A DNA stretch of 64,000 nt from Alphaproteobacteria bacterium (GCA_005884685.1 VBAH01000054.1:124001-188000), one strand, 5' to 3'; shown: positions 25,780 to 34,332, counted from the first letter of the stretch. Translations and numbers: made by a program. Notes: a model not told the origin generated them from the sequence alone.

Positions 25780-27399
25780 TTACAGCTTCAGCGCCCGGGC
25801 AACCCGGAACCCGATCTGTGCGCGCCGCTCGGCGACGACCTCCCAGGCCCGTTTTGCCGAGCGGAGGTCCTTCGGCTCGTCGCTCCAGGAGCCGCCGCGG
25901 ACCACGCGCCTGCCGCAATCCCCTCCCGTCCGGGGCGACCCGTCGCGCGGCAGTCCGGAGAGCGTCTCGTTCCAGCAGTCCTCGACCCATTCGCTCACAT
26001 TGCCATGCACATGCAACAGGCCGAACGGGTTGGGCTCCGAGGCATCGACCGGGACCGTGCGGCGGCGTGCTTGCGCTTTGGGGCTGCCGAGGTAGGCGTA
26101 GCGCCAATCGTAGTTCGCGCGCGCGTTGGAAATCTGGCTGCCGAACCAGAACGGCGTCGAGTCGCACACCCTGGCGCAGCCGCGTGCGGCATATTCCCAT
26201 TCGGCTTCTGACAGCAGCCGGTACGGCGCGCGCGTCTTCTTCGAGAGCCACTCGACGTAGCGCTGCGCGTCGTTCCACGACACGTTGATCGCGGGCTGCT
26301 TGCCGTAACCCCAGCCGTAGTCCCCCGGCCGATCCGGCGTGCAGCCCCCCTCGGCGATGCAGGCGAGATATTCCTCGAACGAGACCTCCGAACGGCCGAC
26401 TGCGAAGGCAACACGGAACGCGACCGGCTGCTGCGGACCCTCGTTGTTCGCGCGACCGCTCTCATCATTCGGCGAGCCGAGGAGATTGCTCCCCGCCGGC
26501 ACCACCGCCATGACGGGGCAGAGATCGCACTCGCGGAAAAATGTCTTGCCGGGAACGGCCTCGCCGAGGTCCGGGGCGGACGTCAGAATGACCGGTTCGG
26601 CCGCCTGCCCAACCGGCAAATTCACCGGCTCGACCCGGCGCCGCGCCTCCTGACCCAGGGGGGAAACCGGGGGATCCGGCCGCTTTGGCTCGGCGGCGGG
26701 CGGCGGGGAAACCGGCCGGTCGGGCGCCCTTGGGTCGGCGGCGGCTGGCGGGCTCGCCGGCGCCGTGGGCTGCTGCGTTGCCGGAACGGCCGCGACCTGG
26801 GGTTCCGGCGCCGCCGGCGCGGCCTGTTGGGGCGGCGCTTGCGCGGTAACGGATGTTCCCCGCGAGCCAACCAGCAACGCGACGGCAGCGGCGGCGAGGA
26901 TCAGGCAGATCGCGGCGGCTGAGCCAATCATGACCGGCGATAGGCGCGCGGATTTCCGTACAGGCCCCGCTGCAGGCCGTTCGCTCCCCTCGTCGGCGCG
27001 CGCAGCGCGCCCACCTGCCAGCAGCTGCTCGATGGTATCGACCAGCCGGTTGCCGAGCGCCTTGCGCTCGACCCACTGCTTGTTGGCGAGCATGTATTTG
27101 AGCCCGCCGGCGGGCTCCGACACATCGATGCGCAACGGATAGATCGGCTTCTTGCCCTGCGCCGCCAGTTCGACCTCGCGCAGCACATGCTCGCTCTTGT
27201 TGGCGGCGCCGGAGAACAGCAGCAACACGGCGCGCGAGTTCTCGATCGCCGCCACGATCTCCTCGTGATAGCTCGAGCCCATCGGTATGTCGCGCGGCGC
27301 CAGCCAACAGGTAATGTTCCGATTTTCGAAATCGGTGACGAGCGTCTGCGCCGTTTCGGCGTCAGCGGATGAGTGGCTGATGAACAGGTCGTATCGCAT
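25780..27399 (-). CDS. TIR domain - transmembrane - FGE/SUMF1-like domain protein
   Basis: 539 residues. Residues 1-125 are a TIR domain: YDLFISHSSADAE, CWLAPRDIPMGSSYHEEI, and SEHVLREVELA with a candidate NADase glutamate (about E75). Residues 155-178 are one membrane helix. Residues 180-290 are a Pro/Ala-rich linker. Residues about 305-539 are a formylglycine-generating-enzyme-like (SUMF1/EgtB/PvdO) domain: VPAGSNLLGSPNDE, EVSFEEYLACIA, YRLLSEAEWEYAARG, GLLHVHGNVSEWVEDCW, RVVRGGSWSD, QIGFRVARA. The active cysteines of true FGE are not in the expected C-terminal segment (RSAKRAWEVVAERRAQ), so it is probably a binding or structural domain. Topology: TIR inside, FGE-like outside. Confidence 0.9.
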   Translation of the reverse strand: MRYDLFISHSSADAETAQTLVTDFENRNITCWLAPRDIPMGSSYHEEIVAAIENSRAVLLLFSGAANKSEHVLREVELAAQGKKPIYPLRIDVSEPAGGLKYMLANKQWVERKALGNRLVDTIEQLLAGGRAARADEGSERPAAGPVRKSARLSPVMIGSAAAICLILAAAAVALLVGSRGTSVTAQAPPQQAAPAAPEPQVAAVPATQQPTAPASPPAAADPRAPDRPVSPPPAAEPKRPDPPVSPLGQEARRRVEPVNLPVGQAAEPVILTSAPDLGEAVPGKTFFRECDLCPVMAVVPAGSNLLGSPNDESGRANNEGPQQPVAFRVAFAVGRSEVSFEEYLACIAEGGCTPDRPGDYGWGYGKQPAINVSWNDAQRYVEWLSKKTRAPYRLLSEAEWEYAARGCARVCDSTPFWFGSQISNARANYDWRYAYLGSPKAQARRRTVPVDASEPNPFGLLHVHGNVSEWVEDCWNETLSGLPRDGSPRTGGDCGRRVVRGGSWSDEPKDLRSAKRAWEVVAERRAQIGFRVARALKL

Positions 27400-27608
27400 G
27401 GATTGATCGCGTCACGCGCACCGCCCACGTGCCGGACACGGCCCCCGGCGGCCCCGCGCCGATATCACAATACCCGCCCGGGTTCCGCAACAACTAATGA
27501 GGCCGGCCGCCAGGTCACACGATCGACTTATCGGAACTTTCCATTGGACGGCAGGCGCATTCGCGCTCATAGCATCCGCCGAACCACAGAACGCCAGGAA
27601 CACGCGCC
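27400..27608. promoter_or_regulatory. Divergent promoter region, TIR unit and aminotransferase
   Basis: 209 bases between two divergent genes with no coding potential I trust. It must hold the promoter of the TIR/caspase unit on the minus strand and that of the aminotransferase on the plus strand. I see no clear operator or palindrome. AACGCCAGGAAC precedes the aminotransferase start. Confidence 0.45.
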
Positions 27609-28994
27609 ATGCCGCTTTCAAACCTGCAGACCCGCGCGGTCGAAACGCTGCTCCACCCCTACACCAATCAGGCGACGTTCCGCGAAACCGGACCGCTGGT
27701 GTTCGAGCGCGGCAAGGGCGTGCACATCTATGACACGGACGGCAAGGCCTATCTCGAAGGCATGGCGGGCCTGTGGTGCACCGCGCTCGGCTACGACAAC
27801 GAGGAATTGGTCGAAGCGGCCGCGACGCAGATGCGCAAGCTTCCGTTCGCGCATCTGTTCACCGCCAAAAGCCACGATCCGGCGATCGAGCTGGCCGAGA
27901 AGCTGAAAGAAATCGCGCCAGTCCCGATCTCGAAGGTGTTCTTCTGCAATTCCGGTTCGGAAGCAAACGACAGCCAGATGAAGCTCGTCTGGTACATGAA
28001 CAATGCGCTCGGCCGGCCAAACAAGAAAAAGATCATCAGCCGCGTGAAGGCCTATCATGGCGTGACCATCGCGTCGGCGTCGCTCACCGGCTTGCCGAAC
28101 AATCACATCGATTTCGACCTGCCGATCGCGCGCGTGCTGCACACCTCATGTCCGCACCACTACCGCTTCGCCCGGGACGGCGAGAGCGAAGAAGACTTCG
28201 CGACCCGGCTTGCCACGGAGTTCGAGGAACTCATCCTGAAGGAAGGGCCGGACACGGTCGCAGCCTTCATCGCCGAGCCGGTGATGGGTGCCGGCGGCGT
28301 GATCGTGCCGCCGAAAACCTACTTTCCCAAGATCATGGCGGTGTGCGCGAAATACGACGTGTTCATGATCGACGACGAGGTGATCTGCGGCTTCGGCCGG
28401 CTGGGCACGCCGTTCGGCTGTACGGCTCTCGGCTACAAGCCGAATTCGATTTCGATCGCCAAAGCGTTATCGTCCGCCTACCTGCCGATCGCGGGCGTGA
28501 TGATACCGGAGGAGATGTATCAGGCGCTGATCGTGGAGAGCAAAAAGATCGGCACATTCGGCCATGGATTTACCTATTCGGGGCATCCGGTGTCGGCCGC
28601 AGTCGCGATCAAGACGCTGGAAATCTACAAGCGAGACAAGATCTTCGAAACCGCGGCAAAAAACGCGCCGCAATTCCAGAAGCGGCTGATGGCGCTTGCC
28701 GATCATCCACTGGTCGGCGAAGCGCGCGGCATGGGCATGGTCGGCGCGATCGAGCTTGCGGCGCACAAGCCCAGCAAGAAGCCGTTCGATGCGCAGCGCG
28801 GCCTCGGCGCGCGAGTCGTGGCGAACGCGCAGGCCGAAGGGCTGATCGTGCGTTTCATCGCGGGCGACGTTATCTCGATCTGCCCCCCGATCATCATCAA
28901 GCCGGCCGAGATCGACGAATTGTTCGACAAGCTCGGCCGCGCGCTCGACAAGACGCTCGACTGGGCGAAGCGCGAGCAGCTGCTCGCGGCGTAG
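27609..28994 (+). CDS. Class III (omega) aminotransferase
   Basis: 461-residue PLP-dependent aminotransferase. The cofactor region is recognisable: FCNSGSEANDSQMKLVW (phosphate-binding), KAYHGVTIAS, MIDDEVICGFGRLG with the pyridine-contacting Asp, and the Schiff-base lysine in SISIAKALSSAYLPI. FTYSGHPVSAAVAIKTLE is also standard. This group transfers amino groups from omega-amines (for example putrescine, beta-alanine, taurine, aromatic amines) to pyruvate or ketoglutarate. Its neighbours do not reveal the substrate. It ends 14 bases before the convergent hydrolase gene. Confidence 0.93.
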   Translation: MPLSNLQTRAVETLLHPYTNQATFRETGPLVFERGKGVHIYDTDGKAYLEGMAGLWCTALGYDNEELVEAAATQMRKLPFAHLFTAKSHDPAIELAEKLKEIAPVPISKVFFCNSGSEANDSQMKLVWYMNNALGRPNKKKIISRVKAYHGVTIASASLTGLPNNHIDFDLPIARVLHTSCPHHYRFARDGESEEDFATRLATEFEELILKEGPDTVAAFIAEPVMGAGGVIVPPKTYFPKIMAVCAKYDVFMIDDEVICGFGRLGTPFGCTALGYKPNSISIAKALSSAYLPIAGVMIPEEMYQALIVESKKIGTFGHGFTYSGHPVSAAVAIKTLEIYKRDKIFETAAKNAPQFQKRLMALADHPLVGEARGMGMVGAIELAAHKPSKKPFDAQRGLGARVVANAQAEGLIVRFIAGDVISICPPIIIKPAEIDELFDKLGRALDKTLDWAKREQLLAA

Positions 28995-29008
28995 CGTTCT
29001 GCGCGCGC

Positions 29009-29926
29009 TCAACCGACCTTGGCGAAAAACTCGTCGATTAGCCGATTGAACAGCTCGGCGTGCTGGAAATAGACCGAGTGCCCTGCGTTCGGCACGTGCT
29101 CGACCCGCGCGTTTGGCATCAGAGCGGCCATCCCGTCGGACAGAAACGGTGGATAGGTCGTGTCCTCATCGCCCACGATCATTAGCGTCGGCAACGTTAG
29201 CCGGCGCAGCTCGTCCGCTTGGCGCGTTTGCAGCACAGCGAGCCGCTTGCGCAATTCCTCGCGGTCGAAGGCGCGGCTTGCGTCGGCGATTTCGCGATAG
29301 AGCATGTGCAGCGCCGGCTGCTCGCGAGCCATGCGCTCGCCGGCGGGCGGAGCGATGCCGCGGCTCGCCATGTCGGCGCGCGCACCGGCTGCCTTGCGGT
29401 TCCACTCCGTAAGGCGCTGCGGATCGGACAGTGGCACGGACGGCTTGTTAATCGACCCCGACGTGGAGACCAGGACCAGCGCCCGCACTTGATGCCGCGG
29501 CTGTGTAAACAGATATTCCAGCACAGTCTGTCCGCCCATCGACTGCGCGACCAGCCGTAGGTTGACGAGATGCAGATGATCGATCAGCGCCGCGATATCG
29601 CCCGGATACTCTTTCGGGTCCGGCACTCCGATCTCGCTGCTGGGCGGATAGCCGCGGTGCGAAAAGGTTACGCAGGTGTAGCGCCCAGAGAGCGCTGCGA
29701 CCTGCTGCCACCAGGTCATGTGATTGCTGCCGAGCCCGTGTGCAAAGACGATGGCCGGACCCGATCCCGTGACCTCGTAGTAGATGCCGCATCCTGGCCG
29801 ATCGAGGAAGCCGCGCTTCGTCGGCGCGACCGCGACGGGTTCCGCAGACGCTGTCGGCATCGACATCAGCGCTGATGCAGCCGAAGCCGCGGGCAATCCG
29901 ACCAGTAGCTTCCTGCGGTCAATCAT
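29009..29926 (-). CDS. Secreted alpha/beta-fold hydrolase
   Basis: 305 residues from the ATG at 29926 (MIDRRKLLVGLPAAS). An Arg-Arg pair followed by a hydrophobic stretch to about residue 28 looks like a Tat or Sec signal, so the protein is likely periplasmic. The hydrolase core has the oxyanion motif FAHGLGSN, the nucleophile elbow VAQSMGGQ, the acid GDEDTTYP and the histidine in PNAGHSVYF. Length and sequence fit the general hydrolase family (lactonase, esterase or haloperoxidase type). Substrate unknown. Confidence 0.88.
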   Translation of the reverse strand: MIDRRKLLVGLPAASAASALMSMPTASAEPVAVAPTKRGFLDRPGCGIYYEVTGSGPAIVFAHGLGSNHMTWWQQVAALSGRYTCVTFSHRGYPPSSEIGVPDPKEYPGDIAALIDHLHLVNLRLVAQSMGGQTVLEYLFTQPRHQVRALVLVSTSGSINKPSVPLSDPQRLTEWNRKAAGARADMASRGIAPPAGERMAREQPALHMLYREIADASRAFDREELRKRLAVLQTRQADELRRLTLPTLMIVGDEDTTYPPFLSDGMAALMPNARVEHVPNAGHSVYFQHAELFNRLIDEFFAKVG

Positions 29927-30116
29927 TGAGGAACGCCCCCGTCCGCGCGAGCGCCGATCAGCGGCATCGCGACTGCCAGAATACATCGTTCCCCTTCCCA
30001 GCGGGAAGGGCGAGACGGCATCGCCCGCCGGTTTCGCCGATGCTCTGAACGCCGCGTTTCTGTTTCAGGTCGTCTGGTAAACTTGGCGGCCTGAATAGTC
30101 TCAAGTCGGCAAAACA

Positions 30117-30142
30117 GAACGCCGGGCTTTCGCCCGGCGTTC
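30117..30142 (-). terminator. Intrinsic terminator after the L,D-transpeptidase gene
   Basis: GAACGCCGGGC, loop, GCCCGGCGTTC: a perfect 11-bp stem with a 4-base loop about 30 bases past the stop of the minus-strand gene. On that strand it is followed by TGTTTTGCC, a short T-rich tail. Confidence 0.8.
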
Positions 30143-30174
30143 TCCGTACCCCCGCGCAGTAACTGTATTCGTAC

Positions 30175-30840
30175 CTAGCTGTCGCGCCCGCCCGAGAAAG
30201 CGATGCGCGGATTGGTCGGCGAGTCGCCTGAGCCGGGGGCCAGCACCACCACCGGCGAGCCGACCTTGACCCGGTTGAACAGGTCGATCGCGTCTTCGTT
30301 GGTCAGGCGGATGCAGCCCGAGGAAATCGCCGAACCGATGTACTCCGGCTGATTGGTGCCGTGGATGCGATAGAGCGTGTCCTTCGGGCCGTCATAGACG
30401 TAGAGCGCGCGCGAACCCATCGGGTTATGCGGACCCGGCGCAACGTAGCCCGGGATGTTTCCCAGCCGCTTTTTGATGTCGTTGGTCGGCGTCCAGGACG
30501 GCCACTCTTCCTTGCGTCCGACCTTGGCGATGCCGGAGAACGCCAGCGCATCCTCGCCGACGGTGATGCCGTAGCGGATCGCCTTGCCTTCGGGCAGCAC
30601 GTAATAGAGATAGCGCGCATCGCTATCGACCACGATCGCGCCCGCCGTCTCCTTGCGGTGATAGGTGACGATGTGGCGCTTGTAGGGCTCCGGAATTGTC
30701 GCCTGCGCGTAAGGAGCGTTCGCCAAAAGCTTCTTGTCGCGCGGTGTCATCGCCGCATCGGATGCGATTTCAAGCGTCGACTGCGTGCAGCCGGCCGCGA
30801 GCAATCCGAGACATAGAAAAGCGAGGCTACGTCCTGCCAT
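30175..30840 (-). CDS. L,D-transpeptidase (YkuD family) lipoprotein
   Basis: 221 residues. The signal peptide ends in a lipobox (LGLLAAGC), so the mature protein is probably lipid-anchored in the periplasm. The YkuD catalytic region HGTNQPEYIGSAISSGCIRL contains the histidine, the SxGC cysteine nucleophile and the following Arg. It makes 3-3 crosslinks in peptidoglycan or attaches proteins to it. The protein has no extra binding domain. An intrinsic terminator follows, so the gene is monocistronic. Confidence 0.93.
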   Translation of the reverse strand: MAGRSLAFLCLGLLAAGCTQSTLEIASDAAMTPRDKKLLANAPYAQATIPEPYKRHIVTYHRKETAGAIVVDSDARYLYYVLPEGKAIRYGITVGEDALAFSGIAKVGRKEEWPSWTPTNDIKKRLGNIPGYVAPGPHNPMGSRALYVYDGPKDTLYRIHGTNQPEYIGSAISSGCIRLTNEDAIDLFNRVKVGSPVVVLAPGSGDSPTNPRIAFSGGRDS

Positions 30841-31018
30841 CGATCATTACCTTAGCTTCGCGCGCCGCCCCGGGGAACTTTCGTTTGATAACCGAAACAC
30901 CCTGCCCATTCCAGCGACTACCGCCGGCGAAGCACATCGTCGCCAATACCTGTTGCAGGAATGCCGCAGTCCGGAACACGGAACGCCGGGATTCCGATGA
31001 GCCAGCTTGGCAGCAATT

Positions 31019-31037
31019 GGTAAACGACCTGTTTACC
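31019..31037. promoter_or_regulatory. Inverted repeat GGTAAAC-N5-GTTTACC, possible operator
   Basis: A perfect 7-bp palindrome with a five-base centre in the 374-base spacer between the L,D-transpeptidase gene and the small 60-residue gene. Symmetry and spacing fit a dimeric repressor site. It lies about 180 bases upstream of the small gene start and a similar distance upstream of the divergent transpeptidase gene. Which promoter it would serve is unclear. Confidence 0.35.
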
Positions 31038-31214
31038 TTAGTTGCCTAACTCTTGAGGCATCGCGCGCACTTTGCTTCCGGGCGGCGGTGGGCTCCGAAT
31101 CGCTGCCAAATGCCCCTTTGGCGGGCCAGCTTTCTGCCCATTTCCGCCGCACTCGGAAGCGAGATACGCGCCTCGAGGCCCGGCACGGGCAAGAAAAGTT
31201 TTGGAGAGGAAAAA

Positions 31215-31397
31215 ATGGAATCCCGACGAGCGACACCCGAGCAGCGCCGCGCGCGCGGCGAACTGGATGCGCGGTTCGGGCGGATCGGCATTTCGGCGGT
31301 CGCGGCGGCGCTGCGCTACCCGAGCGAGACCAAGAATCCCGCCTATGCGCCGGCCCCCGAGCCTGCCGCGAGCCAGTTCGACGAAGCCGCCGCCTGA
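31215..31397 (+). CDS. Small conserved-looking hypothetical protein, 60 residues
   Basis: Begins at an ATG with a strong GGAGAGGA ribosome site seven bases upstream, which is the main argument for a real gene. Sequence MESRRATPEQRRARGELDAR opens a basic, helical N-terminal half, then RFGRIGISAVAAALRYPSE and a Pro/Ala-rich tail ending FDEAAA. There is no membrane segment and no known domain. It may be part of the same transcript as the CorA gene about 105 bases downstream. Function unknown. Confidence 0.65.
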   Translation: MESRRATPEQRRARGELDARFGRIGISAVAAALRYPSETKNPAYAPAPEPAASQFDEAAA

Positions 31398-31502
31398 GCT
31401 GCCCCGCGGCGCCGCACAGGAGGCGCGCAGCCTCCTCATCGTCTGGACCATGACATCCCGACGCGCTAGGCAGGGCTTCCCGCCTTAAGCCACGGCGTGC
31501 CG

Positions 31503-32480
31503 ATGCTGATCGTCTATGTTCCGCGTGGATCCTCGCTCGAACGCCTCGTGGTCGGGGAGCCGGGCGCAATTGCGGACAATGCGGTCTGGTTCGACCTTGT
31601 CACGCCGACCACGGCTGAGGACAAGCTGCTCGAGCGCGTGCTCGGCATCGCCATCCCGACGCGCGAGGAGATGCAGGAGATCGAAGTCTCGAGCCGCCTC
31701 TATGCCGAGAACGGCGCGCGCTACATGACCGCGATCTTGATGTGCCAGTCCGACACGGCCTCGCCGCGGACGACACCGGTCACCTTCATCCTCACCGGCC
31801 ACAAGCTCGTCACCGTGCGCTACGATGAGCCGAAGCCGTTCTCGCTGGTAAGCAACAAGCTCGGCCGCACCTGTACGCCGACGATCTCGGGCGAGGCCAT
31901 CATGATGGACCTGCTCGACGCGGTGATCGACCGCGCCGCCGACATCCTCGAGCGTGCCGGCGCCGACATCGACCGCGCCTCGCATGACATCTTCGAGCCG
32001 GAAGGCCGCCGGGTCGACCGCACCATCACCTACCGCTACATCCTGCGCACCATCGGGCGCAAAGGCGACCTCACCTCGAAGGTGCGTGAGAGCCTGGTAT
32101 CGATCGGCCGCCTCGTGCTGTTCCTTGCAAACGAGGCGGATGCCCTGAAATGGCCGAAGGAAATGCGCTCGCAGCTCAAGGTGATGCAGCGCGACGTCAC
32201 CTCGCTGTCGGACCATGCGTCCTATCTCGGCAACAAGGTCACCTTCCTGCTCGATGCGATGATCGGCGTGATGAGCGTCGAGCAGAACAACATCATCAAG
32301 CTGTTCTCGGTGGCCGCCGTGGTGCTGATGCCGCCGACCCTGATCGCCTCGATCTACGGCATGAACTTCAAGCACATGCCGGAGCTCGATTGGTGGTTCG
32401 GCTATCCCATGGCGCTCGTGCTGATGCTGATCGCCGCGATCCTTCCCTACTGGTTCTTCAAGTGGAAGAAATGGCTGTGA
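31503..32480 (+). CDS. CorA-family magnesium (divalent cation) transporter
   Basis: 325 residues from the ATG at 31503; a GTG two codons upstream would give 327. The N-terminal cytoplasmic domain is about 250 residues. The first membrane helix (about IKLFSVAAVVLMPPTLIASI) ends with the family signature YGMNFKHMPELDW, and the second (ALVLMLIAAILPYWFFKW) leads to the basic C-terminus. The GMN motif is the ion selectivity filter. It forms a pentameric Mg2+ channel in the inner membrane. It lies 13 bases from the convergent vapC gene. Confidence 0.93.
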   Translation: MLIVYVPRGSSLERLVVGEPGAIADNAVWFDLVTPTTAEDKLLERVLGIAIPTREEMQEIEVSSRLYAENGARYMTAILMCQSDTASPRTTPVTFILTGHKLVTVRYDEPKPFSLVSNKLGRTCTPTISGEAIMMDLLDAVIDRAADILERAGADIDRASHDIFEPEGRRVDRTITYRYILRTIGRKGDLTSKVRESLVSIGRLVLFLANEADALKWPKEMRSQLKVMQRDVTSLSDHASYLGNKVTFLLDAMIGVMSVEQNNIIKLFSVAAVVLMPPTLIASIYGMNFKHMPELDWWFGYPMALVLMLIAAILPYWFFKWKKWL

Positions 32481-32492
32481 GGGCGGCCGCGC

Positions 32493-32888
32493 TCAGCCGA
32501 GCTTGACGACTTCGACATCGGTCGCGCCGAAATCGGTGCCCTTGAACAGCAGCGGCTCGGCTTCCGCGACGCTCAGCGCATAGGCCGCGCAGTCGCCGAA
32601 ATTGAGCCCGGCGCGGTGGCGGCTCCTGCCGAAGCGCGCGAACGCGTCGCGCGCGATGTCGGCCTGGTGATCGTCGAAGGGGACGATGGTCACCGCAAGC
32701 CGCGTTAACAGTCGATCGAGGTCGATTGCGCCCGCAGTGTTACGCAAGCCGACCGCTACCATCCCGGCTTCCAATTTGGTCATCGCCGACATGAGTCGCA
32801 CATCAGCGCGGCGAATGGCATCTTCAAGGACTGCGCGCTCGGTTTCATTACGCAAGATCGCAATGACTGCTGATGAGTCGATGACCAT
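32493..32888 (-). CDS. vapC: VapC-family toxin (PIN-domain ribonuclease)
   Basis: 131-residue PIN domain. The acidic residues that bind Mg2+ are in the expected places: MVIDSSAVIAI (D4), KLEAGMV (E about 41), NFGDCAAYAL (D about 99). PIN toxins of VapBC systems cleave RNA, usually tRNA, and are blocked by the antitoxin. The vapB stop codon overlaps this start codon (TGATG), so the two are translationally coupled. Note the conserved FKGTDF near the C-terminus. Confidence 0.92.
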   Translation of the reverse strand: MVIDSSAVIAILRNETERAVLEDAIRRADVRLMSAMTKLEAGMVAVGLRNTAGAIDLDRLLTRLAVTIVPFDDHQADIARDAFARFGRSRHRAGLNFGDCAAYALSVAEAEPLLFKGTDFGATDVEVVKLG

Positions 32889-33151
32889 CAGTCGAAATGG
32901 CCATGCTCGTTGTAACCGATAATCTCATCGGGGCTGCGATCATCCAAAACCGGAAGTTGATTGAAGCTCCGCACAATTTCCTCGATGTCGCGATGGAATT
33001 TTTCCTTGTCCTCGGGGCGCCGTCTCCTGCGCTCGCGCTCGACCTCGCGGCGGAGCACCTCGGTCACCGCTTCAGTGATCCCCTGCCCGCGCCGGCGGGC
33101 GAGCTCGCGCGCCAGCTTTTCCGTCTCGGGATTTTTGATATTGAGGGCCAT
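32888..33151 (-). CDS. vapB: VapB-family antitoxin
   Basis: 87 residues. The start MALNIKNPETEKLA is the classical N-terminal beta-strand and helix of VapB/ribbon-helix-helix antitoxins; a longer frame upstream has no support. The middle is very basic (RREVERERRRRRPED) and the C-terminus (RSFNQLPVLDDRSPDEIIGY) is the likely toxin-binding part. The ribosome site GAGGAAGAAGG precedes the ATG. Antitoxins of this kind bind DNA and repress their own operon, and paired repeats upstream fit that. Confidence 0.9.
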   Translation of the reverse strand: MALNIKNPETEKLARELARRRGQGITEAVTEVLRREVERERRRRRPEDKEKFHRDIEEIVRSFNQLPVLDDRSPDEIIGYNEHGHFD

Positions 33152-33154
33152 CTG

Positions 33155-33183
33155 CCTTCTTCCTCGAATTCCACCTTCTTCCT
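33155..33183 (-). promoter_or_regulatory. Direct repeats upstream of vapB, possible antitoxin operator
   Basis: On the minus strand AGGAAGAAGG occurs at 33183-33174 and again at 33164-33155, 19 bases apart, which is about two helical turns. The proximal copy doubles as the vapB ribosome site. TATAAG just upstream of the distal copy could be a -10 box. Confidence 0.35.
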
Positions 33184-33255
33184 TATACTCCAAAAACCAA
33201 GCGAATACAACGACCTTACAGCGACCCGTCCCGTTCCCCGGACCGAAGATGCCCC

Positions 33256-34311
33256 ATGATCGCATCTTCTCGTGTATACCGCTTGAACCTCCCGGCCTGC
33301 TCGCGCGACCAATGCCAAATTGGGATCAGCCAGGCGATGCCGCAGCGTGGGCCGCAGGTAGCGCACTTTTCAACCGACGACGTCGCGCCGCGTGAGCGCA
33401 TCGCGGCTTGGCGCGCACTGCTGTTCCAGTCCTCGCTCGACGTGGAAATCGCACACCCAGCCGACATCCCGTTTCGTGCGACCGCAACCGTGCGCGAGTT
33501 GCCGGGGCTGCGCATCCTGAGCGGCACCAGCCCGGCGGCGACATACCGGCGGTCGACGACCAGGATCGAAGCGGACGACATCACCCTGCAGTTTGGCAGC
33601 GCCGACCACGCCGCCGCGAGCCTGCACCGCCGCGAAGCGGACATCGCGCGCTACGACGCGTTTCTGCTGCCGTGCGGAGATCGCGCGACGATCCATTTAC
33701 CCCAGGCTTCGCGTTTCGTCGCGCTGCGATTGCCGCGCGCAGCGATTGCGCAGAACCTCGCGAGCTTCGAGGACAACTATTGCCGGCGCATCCTGCAAGA
33801 CACTCCGGCGCTGTCCGTGCTCAGGCGCTATCTGGGGCTGCTCGATGACGTCACCGATGCGCTGGCCACGCCCGAGCTCCAACACACGGCCGTCATGCAC
33901 ATCTACGACCTGATCGTCATGACTCTCGGCGCCACGAGCGACGCCGCCGAGGCCGCGAAAGGCCGCAGCCTGCGCGCCATCCGCCTCAAGGCGATGAAGG
34001 ACGACGCCGCCCGCAACCTCGACGATCCCGAGCTTTCGGTCCGCACCATCGCGGCGCAGCACAAGGTGACGCCACGCTACGTTCAACGGCTGTTCGAGGA
34101 GTCCGGCGAGACCTTCACGGAGTATGTCGTCGCCCAGCGGCTCACGCGCGCGAACCGTCTCCTTACCAATCCCCGTTTGACCGGCCGCACGGTCACGTCG
34201 ATCGCGCTCGAAGTCGGGTTTGGCGATCTGTCCTATTTCAATCGCGCATTCCGCAAGCGGTTTGGAGCGACACCGTCAGACGTGCGCGCCACCGCGAGTA
34301 GTCCGTCCTGA
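33256..34311 (+). CDS. AraC-family transcriptional regulator
   Basis: 351 residues from 33256; an in-frame ATG at 33337 would give 324, and neither start has a strong ribosome site. The N-terminal about 220 residues resemble the AraC-binding-like sensor domain of ring-hydroxylation/catabolic regulators (VAPRERIAAWRALLFQSSLD). The C-terminal 100 residues are two helix-turn-helix motifs: LSVRTIAAQHKVTPRYVQRLF and VTSIALEVGFGDLSYFNRAFRKRFG, the second being the AraC signature. It probably activates nearby catabolic genes, but its regulon is not obvious here. It is divergent from vapBC. Confidence 0.88.
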   Translation: MIASSRVYRLNLPACSRDQCQIGISQAMPQRGPQVAHFSTDDVAPRERIAAWRALLFQSSLDVEIAHPADIPFRATATVRELPGLRILSGTSPAATYRRSTTRIEADDITLQFGSADHAAASLHRREADIARYDAFLLPCGDRATIHLPQASRFVALRLPRAAIAQNLASFEDNYCRRILQDTPALSVLRRYLGLLDDVTDALATPELQHTAVMHIYDLIVMTLGATSDAAEAAKGRSLRAIRLKAMKDDAARNLDDPELSVRTIAAQHKVTPRYVQRLFEESGETFTEYVVAQRLTRANRLLTNPRLTGRTVTSIALEVGFGDLSYFNRAFRKRFGATPSDVRATASSPS

Positions 34312-34332
34312 GCGTCGCGGCACGGCTCAAGA

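Noticed and set aside
22886-26278. 1130-residue version of the caspase gene
   Set aside because: The extra N-terminal 212 residues are antisense shadow of the TIR-FGE gene; the GTG with GGGGGAG at 25642 gives a signal peptide directly.
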